A stretch of DNA of 64,000 bases from Allobosea sp. Root381 (lineage in GTDB: Bacteria; Pseudomonadota; Alphaproteobacteria; Rhizobiales; Beijerinckiaceae). Below, piece after piece: positions 1-7,203 of the stretch (the first letter of the stretch is position 1; every line of letters starts with the position of its first letter). The notes under the pieces were generated by a model. That model had not been told where the DNA came from and made no database searches. It was given only the letters and a program-made list of their open reading frames with translations. Where the stretch lies: contig NZ_LMJT01000041.1 of NCBI RefSeq assembly GCF_001429395.1, positions 30,387 to 94,386 on the forward strand. The letters are read 5' to 3'. A program made the position numbers and the translations under genes.

Positions 1-68
1 GCAGCCAGATTGCGCAGCACCGGCTCACCCGCGCGGGCGCGCAGGGCTGAATTCCATGTGATCGTCAT
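1..68 (-). CDS. Start of a further phage tail-region gene (runs off the window)
   Basis: An ATG at 68 opens a reading frame that stays open to the window edge (22 codons, beginning MTITWNSALRA). It starts 7 bp after the stop of the tail-tip gene and on the same strand, so it is probably the next gene of the late operon. In siphophages this place often holds a small tail-fibre or tail-associated protein, but too little is visible to name it. Confidence 0.5.
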   Translation of the reverse strand, partial: MTITWNSALRARAGEPVLRNLA

Positions 69-75
69 GCCGAGG

Positions 76-2160
76 TCAGCTCACCGTCGCGGAGATCGGG
101 CCCGTCGTGCTCGATGCGTCACCCAGCCCGGAGCGATTCAGGGCGCGGGCCCAATAGTCGTATGTTCCAGCAGAGAGGCCGCTATCGACCATGTCATAGG
201 CTTGGTTCGGCGACAGGTTCACCGTTGCCACAATGGAGGCCGAGCCAAAGCCGGCGCCTGAAGTCGCGCGGTAGAGCCGAACAGCGCCGAGGTTGGGGCT
301 GCCCGGGGCCGTCCAGGCCAGCAAGACCTGGCCGGTGCCGCCATTGGCGACGAAGCCCAGAGGCTGCCCGGTCAGAAGATCATCGGCAACAGCCGTGAGC
401 GGTCCGGCCGGCGTCCAGTCCGAGACGGCGCCCCCCACCGCAAAGCGCACCTGGAACTCATATGACGCGCCGTCGCTGAGCAGCGGCGTCCAGGCTTTGA
501 GGCCATCTGCGTCGAGCGCCATCGGCGCCCAGTCGCCAAGCCCCGCGCGGGCATACTGAGCCTCGGCCACGACATCGGCACGCGACGACGCATCCCAAGA
601 CAGCCCGAGGCGAACACCGACCTGGCCCGCGATATTCGGGCGGTCGAAATGCGTGATGAGGCCAGTCGGGGCGGCGATAGCTTGGATCTGGCCGATCGGC
701 GCCGGCGCAATCGGCTTCGGCGGCTCCTCAACCGCCGCGTTCCAGCTCCATGCGCTCTGTGGCATCGCGCGGAAGCCGAGATCGCAGCCGGAGACATCGC
801 CGCGCAGGGTGAAGGCCTCAATCTCGCAAGGCGCGTTCATCAGCGGGTTGAGCCCATCGCCCAGCGGATCATAGGTGATGTCGACCGCCTTCTCGCCCAG
901 GACGTCGAGCGGCATCAGGTCGGTGGCGATCGAGCCCTTCCAGAGCGGGTTGTCGCGCGCCATCATGATCTTGGCGAGCCGAGCAGCCTGGGTATATTCC
1001 GGCACCATCACCAGATCGCGGACTTCCTCGATCACGCCGATTGCTGCCTGGGAAGGGAGATCGTCGCGCGGCGCCAGTTCGGTCGGCTGGTAGTAGTTGT
1101 TCGGCTCGGTGTAGCTGACCTTCAGCCGGTTGTAGCTGTCGAGCTTGTCATTACCCTGCGTCAGTGCCGCGCCGGTGATGTGCTGCGACGGGATGTTGAT
1201 CAGCGGACCCGTCCATGCGCCGTCGCGGATGCCGATCTTGCCGGATGGCCCCTGATAGAGCGTCGCGTCGCAGGTCGAACACAGCCGCGCCAGCGCAGCC
1301 TGCGGCTCCTCGTCGAAGCCGATCGTGCCCCAGGTGCGATATCGCGCGACCGGCGTGCCGTCCTTACGCGGCACGTTCTCCGAGCAGCGCAGATGAAACG
1401 CCTGGAAGCTCGGCACATCGATCTGACTGAGATGGCGGCGATAGCCGTCCGGGCTGCGCAGATAATCGAGGATGACGGCGCCCGAGTTGTCGTTCCAGAG
1501 CCATGTTCCGGGGTTCTCGGGATCCTGACCCGGCGCGGTCACGTCCCAGATTTTCTTCCCGCGGACAGTGAAACGCAGATTGGTGTAGGCGCCCTGCGGA
1601 TAGACCAGCTGGCGGTCCTTCTCCTTAACGCCCTTGAAGACGACGCAGACATGGGCGATGCCACGCAGCCGATGATCGGCCGTCCATGTCTCGGGGAAAT
1701 TGGTGGTCAGCAGCAGCGCCGCCGTCTGGCCGGGCGTGCCGAGGTGGCGCTCGAAGAAGACGGTATAGAGCGGATAGTCGATGACGTTGCCGCCGGCCTC
1801 GCCGAGGTCCGTGGTCACCTTGCGGTCGCCGATCCAGTATTCGGCGATGCCGTCGATCTCATGCGAGCAGAGCATGAGAGACTGAAACAGCGCTCCATAG
1901 CGGGCATCCCAGAAAGCCCGCGTGCCGCCGACCATGGCCTGCCCATAGATGAAGCGCCGCGGCCCCATCGCTTCGTTCAGCGTGGCCTGCTGGCGCTCGC
2001 GCAACGGCTTCTGGGCCGACAGCGTCTGCATCGCATAGCTCGCGCCGACCAGCGCGCCGGTGATGACGATCGAACCGACGACATAAGCAGCTGTGGCAGA
2101 AGCCGCGAGCGTAGTGGCCCCGACCGTGGTCAGGACAGCCGCCCCAACAGCAACTGGCAT
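76..2160 (-). CDS. Phage tail-tip / host-specificity protein (J-like)
   Basis: This 694-residue protein is likely the tail-tip attachment protein that contacts the host surface. It starts with a hydrophobic Ala/Val/Gly-rich stretch (about residues 8-43), typical of such tip proteins. A long central baseplate-like region follows, containing the phrase GPRRFIYGQAMVGGTRAFWD. About residues 510-690 hold two fibronectin type III-like segments (YEFQVRFAVGG...SDW and GTYDYWARALNRSG). The start codon overlaps the stop of the upstream DUF6950-like gene by one base, so translation is probably coupled. Gene order (tape measure, small tail proteins, tip protein) matches siphovirus and gene-transfer-agent tail modules. 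The family assignment rests on content and position. Confidence 0.8.
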   Translation of the reverse strand: MPVAVGAAVLTTVGATTLAASATAAYVVGSIVITGALVGASYAMQTLSAQKPLRERQQATLNEAMGPRRFIYGQAMVGGTRAFWDARYGALFQSLMLCSHEIDGIAEYWIGDRKVTTDLGEAGGNVIDYPLYTVFFERHLGTPGQTAALLLTTNFPETWTADHRLRGIAHVCVVFKGVKEKDRQLVYPQGAYTNLRFTVRGKKIWDVTAPGQDPENPGTWLWNDNSGAVILDYLRSPDGYRRHLSQIDVPSFQAFHLRCSENVPRKDGTPVARYRTWGTIGFDEEPQAALARLCSTCDATLYQGPSGKIGIRDGAWTGPLINIPSQHITGAALTQGNDKLDSYNRLKVSYTEPNNYYQPTELAPRDDLPSQAAIGVIEEVRDLVMVPEYTQAARLAKIMMARDNPLWKGSIATDLMPLDVLGEKAVDITYDPLGDGLNPLMNAPCEIEAFTLRGDVSGCDLGFRAMPQSAWSWNAAVEEPPKPIAPAPIGQIQAIAAPTGLITHFDRPNIAGQVGVRLGLSWDASSRADVVAEAQYARAGLGDWAPMALDADGLKAWTPLLSDGASYEFQVRFAVGGAVSDWTPAGPLTAVADDLLTGQPLGFVANGGTGQVLLAWTAPGSPNLGAVRLYRATSGAGFGSASIVATVNLSPNQAYDMVDSGLSAGTYDYWARALNRSGLGDASSTTGPISATVS

Positions 2161-2555
2161 TAGATTCTCCAGGCTAGCAGGGGCGTAGCGGGAATAATCG
2201 CTAGACCCTCAAGTGATTTCAGCGCCCACTTGTCGCCGAGACAGAGCGCCCCCATCGTTCCGGCGGCCGTATCGATCAGGCCAACATCGCCGAGAACAGG
2301 AACCCCGGTTTCCTCCAGCCCAGCGGCGGACATCACCCGTCGAGCCAGAGCCAGAAGCCCGCCTTCGCCCCGTAGAAGGCGGGCACAGGAGAGCTCGTCG
2401 CGATAGCGTGCACTCACTCCGACCAAAGGGCTGATCCCGCGTTCGGCCGCGACCCAGGCACAGGGCCAGGCGCAGCAATCCCGCGTGCGCCATACGAAGG
2501 GCAAGCGGACGCCGTCCGCCATGAACGCGGCGAGCCGCTCGGACCGTGTCGACAT
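2160..2555 (-). CDS. DUF6950-like phage tail-module protein
   Basis: A 131-residue protein with a conserved core FVWRTRDCCAWPCAWVAAERG near residue 20. This resembles the DUF6950 group found beside phage tail-tip genes, at the position where other tail modules encode an NlpC/P60 peptidase. The Cys in the DCC motif could be a nucleophile, but the His/Asp partners are not evident, so I assign no activity. The ATG at 2555 was chosen because it begins the conserved N-terminus (MSTRSERLAAFM) and lies 2 bp after the stop of the upstream tail gene. A longer in-frame extension to 2798 would run inside that gene. Confidence 0.7.
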   Translation of the reverse strand: MSTRSERLAAFMADGVRLPFVWRTRDCCAWPCAWVAAERGISPLVGVSARYRDELSCARLLRGEGGLLALARRVMSAAGLEETGVPVLGDVGLIDTAAGTMGALCLGDKWALKSLEGLAIIPATPLLAWRI

Positions 2556-2557
2556 GG

Positions 2558-3121
2558 TCAGGAGGGCCAGCTGATCGTCTTGCCAGGCAGGCTCGCCACG
2601 AACTGGCAGCCGAGATCGCCCGGGTAACGTGCTTGCTGGTCGGCGTCCGTATAATAGCCGTGGGGAGGCTTGCGCCGCCCAGCCCAGATGTTCTCGGCGG
2701 TGAGTTCGACCGTGTAGACGCCGTCGGCACCGGCCTTGTAGGTCATCACGTCGAGCGTGCCGCTCCAGGCATGGCGCCGCGGCCCGCGCAGCGTCCAATC
2801 CTCATTGAAGAGTTGCACGAAGACCGCGCAGTCACGCCCCTTCACCCGGTCCGACTGCTGCTGCGCAAGCGTCATGATCCGCGGATCGACGCCGGAGAGC
2901 GAGAAGCTGACCTGCTGCGACGCCGTGCCCAGCGGCATCGCCAGCCCCGAAATCCCGGTGACGCCGGAAGTGCCTTCCCAGAACTGCCCGTCGGACGTCT
3001 GGAGCGGACCAAAGCCGGTCCAGTAGAAGCGCGGGTCGCCGACGAAGTCGAACCAGGCTAGCAGCGCCAGCCGCGCGACCGGGCCCGTGACGGCCGCGGC
3101 ATCGGCCCCGAGGAAGCTCAC
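2558..3121 (-). CDS. Phage tail protein, small tip/baseplate component
   Basis: A 187-residue protein that starts MSFLGADAAAVTGPVARLA. It ends with a pattern often seen in siphophage tail proteins next to the tip gene (YTDADQQARYPGD, then GCQFVASL and KTISWP). The middle reads like a beta-rich structural protein (WEGTSGVTGISGL, VSFSLSGVDP). Its stop lies 2 bp before the DUF6950-like gene, and its start overlaps the tape-measure fragment by four bases (ATGA-type junction), so it is part of the same late operon. The biochemical role is unknown; a structural role at the tail tip is inferred from context. Confidence 0.7.
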   Translation of the reverse strand: MSFLGADAAAVTGPVARLALLAWFDFVGDPRFYWTGFGPLQTSDGQFWEGTSGVTGISGLAMPLGTASQQVSFSLSGVDPRIMTLAQQQSDRVKGRDCAVFVQLFNEDWTLRGPRRHAWSGTLDVMTYKAGADGVYTVELTAENIWAGRRKPPHGYYTDADQQARYPGDLGCQFVASLPGKTISWPS

Positions 3122-4059
3122 GAGCCGGACCGCTGATGCTGCTTGCTGAGCAGGCCCGGCATCTCGGCCTTCAGCATCGCATTGTTCTGCGCCAGAATGG
3201 CGCGGAACTGCCCTTCCGACATCTGCGAGCCGCGCGCGTCGATCTGATAGGTCGGGGCCAGGGTGAGGGAGCCGGACGAACGGCCGCCGGCGGCCGAGGG
3301 GATACGCGGCAGGATCCTGCCGGCCGTGTTCGGAACGAAGACCTCCGGGCGTTTCTCGCCGACAACATAGGCCTTGCCGGCCGAGACGGGACCGCCCTTT
3401 TCGCGGAAGCCGCTGATCAGACCGCCGATAAGGCCGCCGACATTACCGTTGCTTCCCGCCGTCCCGAAGATGCCGGCGAGCGGGCCGGAACCCATCAGCG
3501 CTGCCTGCAGCGCCGCCTTGGCGAGCTGCTTGATCAGATTCTTCAGGACGTCCTCTGCCTTCTCGCCGTTCAGGATCAGATCGCTGAGCGAATCCGTGAT
3601 GGCGTCTCCGAAGAAGCGCTGCGCCTCCTGCGCAGCCTCGAGCGACCTGGTGACCTCCTCGACCCGGACCTTCGCGTTGGCGTAGCCCGTGGCCGCCTGC
3701 TCGATCTTCAGACGCATTTCGTCGGTGATCGGGATGTTCGCCTTTTTCGCCGCCGTTTCGAGCTCCAGCGCAGCACGCGCCTTCTCGCGCTCGAAAGTGC
3801 TCTTGCCGACCATGTCGGCCTCGAGATGCAGCGCCTTGGTGCGCTTCTCGATCTGGATCAGCTCTTTCTCATAGGCGTCGAGCTTCGCCCTTGAGGAGCC
3901 GCCGCCGGCGCCGCCCGTGTCGCCGGGAACCTTGTAATCGGCTAGGCTGATCGGCGGGCGTTTGCGGACCGAGACGGCGAGCGGGGCCGAGCTCGTGCCG
4001 CGGCGGGATTCCCGCTCGAGCTCACTCAGCTGGTCGAGACGTGTGATCGCCGCCGCCAT
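3118..4059 (-). pseudogene. Tail tape-measure protein, C-terminal remnant
   Basis: The 313-residue frame matches the end of a lambda H-type tape-measure protein. It has a charged helical coiled-coil region (about 60-160), a hydrophobic amphipathic stretch (NLIKQLAKAALQAALMGSG, about 177-195), a Gly-rich linker and the typical EKGGPVSAGKAYVVGEKRPE segment (about 217-236). Tape-measure proteins are usually 600 to more than 1000 residues, so the N-terminal half or more is missing. The first ATG (4059) lies inside the 3' end of the cro-like gene in another frame. This is the point where an internal prophage deletion appears to have joined late and regulatory DNA. It may still be transcribed from the cro promoter, but a functional tail is very unlikely. 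Confidence 0.8.
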
Positions 4060-4297
4060 AGGAGACAGGCACGGGCTGGCGAACGACGGGCAAGAAGTCC
4101 GAGGCCGAGAGCGGGATTCCGTTCTCCTGAGCGTAAGCGAGGAGGATCAGGTGATGCTTTTGGGGGATCAGCCCACCGGTACCGCCCTTGTCGCGGGGAT
4201 GCTGCCACCGATAGGGTGCCGTGTAGGCTGCCCCGGTGATGGTGCTGACGACCTTCGGGCCGCCGAGACGCTCGATGATTGCTGCCGCCGGTTCCAT
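4022..4297 (-). CDS. Cro-like phage regulator (YdaS/Cro type)
   Basis: A 91-residue protein encoded divergently from the CI repressor. The N-terminal 60 residues (AAAIIERLGGPKVVSTITG, then YRWQHPRDKGGTGGLIP) fit the short helix-turn-helix Cro/YdaS-like proteins of lambdoid phages: a helix, a turn around GGP and a recognition helix near TAPYRW. The conserved ending GIPLSASDFLPVV is visible. The last ~20 residues may be foreign sequence gained when the deletion fused this locus to the tape-measure gene, which it overlaps in a different frame (4022-4059). A TTGACA box lies 32 bp upstream with operator O1 behind it, so CI repression is expected. Confidence 0.75.
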   Translation of the reverse strand: MEPAAAIIERLGGPKVVSTITGAAYTAPYRWQHPRDKGGTGGLIPQKHHLILLAYAQENGIPLSASDFLPVVRQPVPVSYGGGDHTSRPAE

Positions 4298-4303
4298 GGC
4301 GGC

Positions 4304-4334
4304 AATACTTCTGTTTTTCCGAAATCCCTGTCAA
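4304..4334 (-). promoter_or_regulatory. Leftward (cro) promoter
   Basis: Read on the minus strand, TTGACA (4334-4329) is followed by operator O1 and then a weak -10 (AGTATT, near 4309-4304) just before the cro start at 4297. The arrangement mirrors the early rightward promoter at 5431, where the operator also fills the -35/-10 spacer. Confidence 0.55.
4309..4323. promoter_or_regulatory. CI/Cro operator O1
   Basis: TTCTG-TTTTT-CCGAA. The half-sites match those of the site at 5440-5454 exactly and differ by one base from the perfect dyad at 4368-4382. It overlaps the cro promoter spacer. Confidence 0.6.
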
Positions 4335-4367
4335 GCGAGATTCAGGTTTTTCCCGATAGCAATAGCG

Positions 4368-4382
4368 TTCTGGAAAACAGAA
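4368..4382. promoter_or_regulatory. CI/Cro operator O2
   Basis: TTCTG-GAAAA-CAGAA, a perfect 5-bp dyad with a 5-bp spacer, 11 bp upstream of the CI start codon. Its position suggests autoregulation of the repressor gene. Confidence 0.6.
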
Positions 4383-4393
4383 ACTCCGGCTCG

Positions 4394-5101
4394 ATGAACC
4401 ACGAGCTGATCGCCTGGATAAAGCGCGGACTGATGAACCCCGCGAAGTCGAAGGGAGGCATTGCCGCCGCCCTCGGTCGCTCCGCGTCGACCGTGACCGA
4501 CATTCTCAAGGGCGAGCGCGCGATCAAGCTCGATGAGATCGGGCGGATAGCCGCTTACCTTGAACTCCCTCCGCCGGCCTTGCCGGGGGTGAGTTTGAGC
4601 GTCCCGCCAGAGGTTCAAGCTGCAACGGAAGGCAATCTGTTTCCGGTGACCGTTGCTGGCCCGGTGCAGGCTGGCGCGTTTCTGCCTATCGACGAGTATG
4701 ATCAGTCGACCCCGGAGACCTTCTTTGAGCCGGTCGATCCTGAATTTCCGCGAGCGCGCCGAACGGCTTTTGATGTCATCGGCGACTCGATGAACCAGCT
4801 AGCGCCAATTCCAATCCTGCCCGGCTCGCGCCTGATCGCAGTCAACTATGAGGATATCGGGATTCCATTGCGGGACCGCATGGTTGTCGTCGTGCAGCAG
4901 GAGCGCGAAGCCGGTTTCCTGCGAGAGTGGTCGGTGAAGCAGGTCGAGCTGCTCGATGACGAGATCATTTTCCATCCGCGATCGAGCAATCCGCGTCATA
5001 AGCCGATCATAGTCAGGCGCGACCTGCAGGCTGATGACGGCAAGACGGTTACCGTCCTGGCTCTGGTGCGCGAGATCAAGAACAGAGTTCCTGTGTTCTG
5101 A
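4394..5101 (+). CDS. CI-type phage repressor with S24 self-cleavage domain
   Basis: A 235-residue lysogeny repressor. Residues about 5-57 form a helix-turn-helix DNA-binding domain (SKGGIAAALGRSASTVTDIL). Residues about 84-230 are a LexA/CI-like S24 domain with an Ala93-Gly94 cleavage pair, the catalytic Ser132 in GDSM and a plausible general base Lys182 (WSVKQVEL), so RecA-stimulated autocleavage should be possible. The ATG at 4394 was chosen because it sits just after operator O2 and begins the HTH domain; a longer in-frame extension to 3962 overlaps cro and lacks domain support. It should repress cro and the early operon through the three matching operators. The gene looks intact although the prophage is deleted. 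Confidence 0.9.
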   Translation: MNHELIAWIKRGLMNPAKSKGGIAAALGRSASTVTDILKGERAIKLDEIGRIAAYLELPPPALPGVSLSVPPEVQAATEGNLFPVTVAGPVQAGAFLPIDEYDQSTPETFFEPVDPEFPRARRTAFDVIGDSMNQLAPIPILPGSRLIAVNYEDIGIPLRDRMVVVVQQEREAGFLREWSVKQVELLDDEIIFHPRSSNPRHKPIIVRRDLQADDGKTVTVLALVREIKNRVPVF

Positions 5102-5315
5102 TCAAAGCGCCATTACAGAGATCCTTCACGCCGGTGACGGTCGCGATCGAACTCTCGCAGTCGCTGCATTTGAAGCGCTGGCTGCTCAGGAAATTGCTTT
5201 CCAGAAGCTCGTCGATATCCCCGGGGGCGTCATCTGCCTCTGGCGGGCACAGTGTCGTGCCGTAATCCTTCTGGCAGTTTAGGCAACGGACATAGACCTT
5301 AAACGCGATACTCAC
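5076..5315 (-). CDS. Small zinc-ribbon protein of unknown function
   Basis: A 79-residue protein with two CxxC pairs (CLNC at about residues 11-14 and CSDC at about 50-53), as in a zinc ribbon. It begins at a GTG at 5315 with a strong ribosome-binding site (GGGAGGTGA) 4-5 bp upstream. It converges on the repressor gene and overlaps its end by 26 bp. A possible promoter (TTGACT, 16 bp, CACAAT on the minus strand) lies in the shared region with the early operon. The position between cI and the early promoter suggests a lysogen-expressed accessory gene. I do not recognise the family. Confidence 0.65.
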   Translation of the reverse strand: MSIAFKVYVRCLNCQKDYGTTLCPPEADDAPGDIDELLESNFLSSQRFKCSDCESSIATVTGVKDLCNGALIRTQELCS

Positions 5316-5401
5316 CGGTCACCTCCCAGCGGACTTCTGTTCTCATTGTGTTCACGGCTGGAGGAGAGTCAATTCGCCCCGTCTGACGCCTCCGCGCCTC
5401 C

Positions 5402-5416
5402 TGACAGAATCTGTCA
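5402..5416. promoter_or_regulatory. Perfect dyad upstream of the early promoter
   Basis: TGACAGA-A-TCTGTCA, 7-bp arms with one central base, 14 bp upstream of the -35 box of the early operon. It differs from the CI operator half-sites, so it may bind a second regulator. It lies between the divergent zinc-ribbon and early genes. Confidence 0.5.
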
Positions 5417-5430
5417 CTTCGACTTTACCC

Positions 5431-5459
5431 TTGACAGATTTCTGAATTCCCGAAATCAA
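5431..5459 (+). promoter_or_regulatory. Early rightward promoter with embedded operator O3
   Basis: A consensus TTGACA (5431-5436) is followed by operator O3, TTCTG-AATTC-CCGAA (5440-5454), and a weak -10 (ATCAAT, 5455-5460). The operator occupies the spacer, so bound repressor would block RNA polymerase. Start codon of the first early gene is at 5491. Confidence 0.65.
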
Positions 5460-5490
5460 TACTCCATCGCAACCCGATGGAGGCCGCGCC

Positions 5491-5889
5491 TTGCTCTCCG
5501 CTCCCAACATCTACGTCCCGCGCCAGACGCACCCGGCCGTCGAGCTCGCCCGCCGCTACCGCCTTCGCCGCACGCTGCAGAGCTGCGCCGAGCTGGTCGC
5601 GGTCGGCCTGTTCTGCGGCGGCGTCCTGTCCTGGTCGTGGGTGGCCGAGCAGCATGTCCTGGCTTCCGCCCAGCCGGAGCCTGTCATGCTTGCCCACGCT
5701 ACGCCCACCGCCCGCCCCGCCCGCAGCTCGGTCGCGGCCGACATGGCGGATTTCATCACCCGCCACACCGCATCGAATGGCGCGGTCACCCGCGACGACC
5801 TGCTGCTCGATTTCACTGACAGCCAGATCGACGAGCATCTCGAATCCGCCAAGCGCATCGCCCGCAACGCCGGCAAGGCCCGGCGATGA
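5491..5889 (+). CDS. First early-operon gene, single-pass membrane protein, unknown
   Basis: A 132-residue protein with a basic N-terminus (RRYRLRRTL), one probable membrane helix (about residues 33-51, ELVAVGLFCGGVLSWSWVA) and a polar C-terminus with a helical DSQIDEHLESAKRIARN segment. It starts at a TTG (5491) chosen for the GGAGG ribosome site 8 bp upstream. An ATG at 5477 opens only an overlapping frame without protein character. It is the promoter-proximal gene of the early operon, and its stop overlaps the next start (ATGA). I do not recognise the family; similar small genes occur in prophages of this order. Confidence 0.65.
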   Translation: MLSAPNIYVPRQTHPAVELARRYRLRRTLQSCAELVAVGLFCGGVLSWSWVAEQHVLASAQPEPVMLAHATPTARPARSSVAADMADFITRHTASNGAVTRDDLLLDFTDSQIDEHLESAKRIARNAGKARR

Positions 5890-6110
5890 GCGGCGCCTTC
5901 ATTGTCCCGGCGAAGCAGGTCCAGCCCGGCACCCAGCTTGTCTGCGATGGCGGCTTCACCTGTCTGGCAGATGGCCAACAGGTCACCGTTCAGGCCAGCC
6001 GCGGCGGCTCGCTCTACGTTCCGTGCGACTGCGGTCAGCATGACCTCGAGGGCCAACTCGATATGGCCGGCGAGAATTATATCGGCTTCATGCTGGCAGG
6101 TGACGCATGA
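5886..6110 (+). CDS. Small early phage protein, unknown
   Basis: A 74-residue, mostly beta-predicted protein (GTQLVCDGGFTCL, GGSLYVPCDCGQHDL) with four cysteines, the last two as CDC, which might bind metal. There is no signal peptide or membrane segment. Start and stop both overlap neighbours by four bases (ATGA at 5886 and at 6107), so it is translated as part of the coupled early operon. No function can be assigned from sequence; the family is not one I recognise. Confidence 0.65.
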   Translation: MSGAFIVPAKQVQPGTQLVCDGGFTCLADGQQVTVQASRGGSLYVPCDCGQHDLEGQLDMAGENYIGFMLAGDA

Positions 6111-6724
6111 GCGGCGCCGCGCCGGCCATCTCTGCGGCGCGTCCGGCGCGGGTTCTTCCGCCGGAGCGCCGCCTCACCATGTCGAAGCGCATCGCGCTCG
6201 GCTTCCTGCACACCGGCGCGCTCTTCCGCGAGCCGGGCGGCGTCTGGCGCTGCCGCGCCTTCCCGGCCGAGCGCGTGCTCGACAGCACGGCCCGGGCCCT
6301 GGAGCAGGACGGCCTCGCCCAGATGCAGGAATACGAGGGGCATCACGGCCAGCGCCGCGCCTGCCTCTCGCTCACTCTGGACGGCATCGCGCTCTATGCC
6401 CGCGCCGGCGGGCATCTCGCCGGCCGACGCCCGCCGCCCGTCCAGGCCGAGGGCGTGCTGCGCGAGACCGAACTCGCCCTCGGCGAGATGGCCGAGCAGG
6501 AAGCCCGCCTCGCCAAGGCGCTCGCCGCCATCGACTGCGAGGCCCGCGAAACCCGCGCCGCCTCGCAGCGGCTGGACGAGCGCATGGCCGCGATCGAGGC
6601 TGCCGCGAAGCGCATCGACCATGAGCGCGCCAGCCTCGCCACCAGCCGGCAGACGCTCGGCGCCTTCACCGTCCAGGCCGCCGAGCGGATTGGGGCGGCG
6701 GTATCAGAGGCGCAATCATGCTGA
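6107..6724 (+). CDS. Early phage protein with coiled coil, unknown
   Basis: A 205-residue protein. The first ~110 residues look globular (RIALGFLHTGALFREPGGVW). Residues about 118-185 are a long charged heptad-rich helix (LRETELALGEMAEQEARLA, RLDERMAAIEAAAKRI) typical of a coiled coil. The start overlaps the previous stop (ATGA) and the stop overlaps the next start by seven bases. An internal ATG near 6179 (MSKRIALGF) could be an alternative start. Possibly a DNA-associated or scaffold-like early protein, but that is a guess. Confidence 0.6.
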   Translation: MSGAAPAISAARPARVLPPERRLTMSKRIALGFLHTGALFREPGGVWRCRAFPAERVLDSTARALEQDGLAQMQEYEGHHGQRRACLSLTLDGIALYARAGGHLAGRRPPPVQAEGVLRETELALGEMAEQEARLAKALAAIDCEARETRAASQRLDERMAAIEAAAKRIDHERASLATSRQTLGAFTVQAAERIGAAVSEAQSC

Positions 6725-7203
6725 CGCGCCGCTTCCTCCTCGCAGCCGCAGCTGTGACCTCTGTCGCCGCCGCGATCCCGAAGCCCGTTGCCGCGGCCAT
6801 CTCGGGAGAAGCCCCGGCACGACTGCCCGCATGGGTCGTCGGGACACCCGGCGAATACAACTGGGAGATCATCCGAGCACGAACGGAAAGCAGGGCCATA
6901 AAGCTCTGGACCGCCGACAACTGCCAGCACGACTACGAGGAAGACGAAGACGGCAATCCCGAGAGCCCGTGCGAGTGCATGGCCTGCGCGTGGGAAGTTG
7001 GCGCCAGCCGCGTGCCCGAGTTCGACGAGATCACCCGCCCGACGCCGGGCGACTGGATGCGCGCCGGCCTTGGTCACACATGCAGCCGCTGCGGCGATGA
7101 AACTGACCCGCAGAATTCTGGTCACGCCATCGGCGACGAGGCCGTTTGCGATGACTGCCTGACGCCGGAGGAACGCGACTCGATCAGGGAGGCACTGGCG
7201 TGA
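6718..7203 (+). CDS. Predicted Tat-exported cysteine-rich phage protein
   Basis: A 161-residue protein that begins MLTRRFLLAAAAVTSVAAA, a twin-arginine-type signal with Ala-rich h-region. The mature part has clustered cysteines: CECMAC near residue 85, CSRC near 121 and CDDC near 147, so it likely binds one or two metal ions. An acidic patch (DYEEDEDGNPES) precedes the first cluster. Export of a zinc-ribbon-like protein by a prophage is unusual; alternatively the N-terminus is a membrane anchor. Both ends overlap neighbouring genes (7 bp and GTGA). Family not recognised. Confidence 0.6.
   Translation: MLTRRFLLAAAAVTSVAAAIPKPVAAAISGEAPARLPAWVVGTPGEYNWEIIRARTESRAIKLWTADNCQHDYEEDEDGNPESPCECMACAWEVGASRVPEFDEITRPTPGDWMRAGLGHTCSRCGDETDPQNSGHAIGDEAVCDDCLTPEERDSIREALA

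Noticed and set aside
649..2163. 504-residue open frame on the plus strand across the tail-tip gene
   Set aside because: It is an antisense shadow in GC-rich DNA: Arg/Ala/Asp-rich composition without domains, and the minus-strand tail-tip protein explains the region.
5346..5819. 157-residue plus-strand frame covering the early promoter
   Set aside because: It overlaps the promoter, the palindrome and the start of the first early gene; Pro/Arg-rich shadow without domain.
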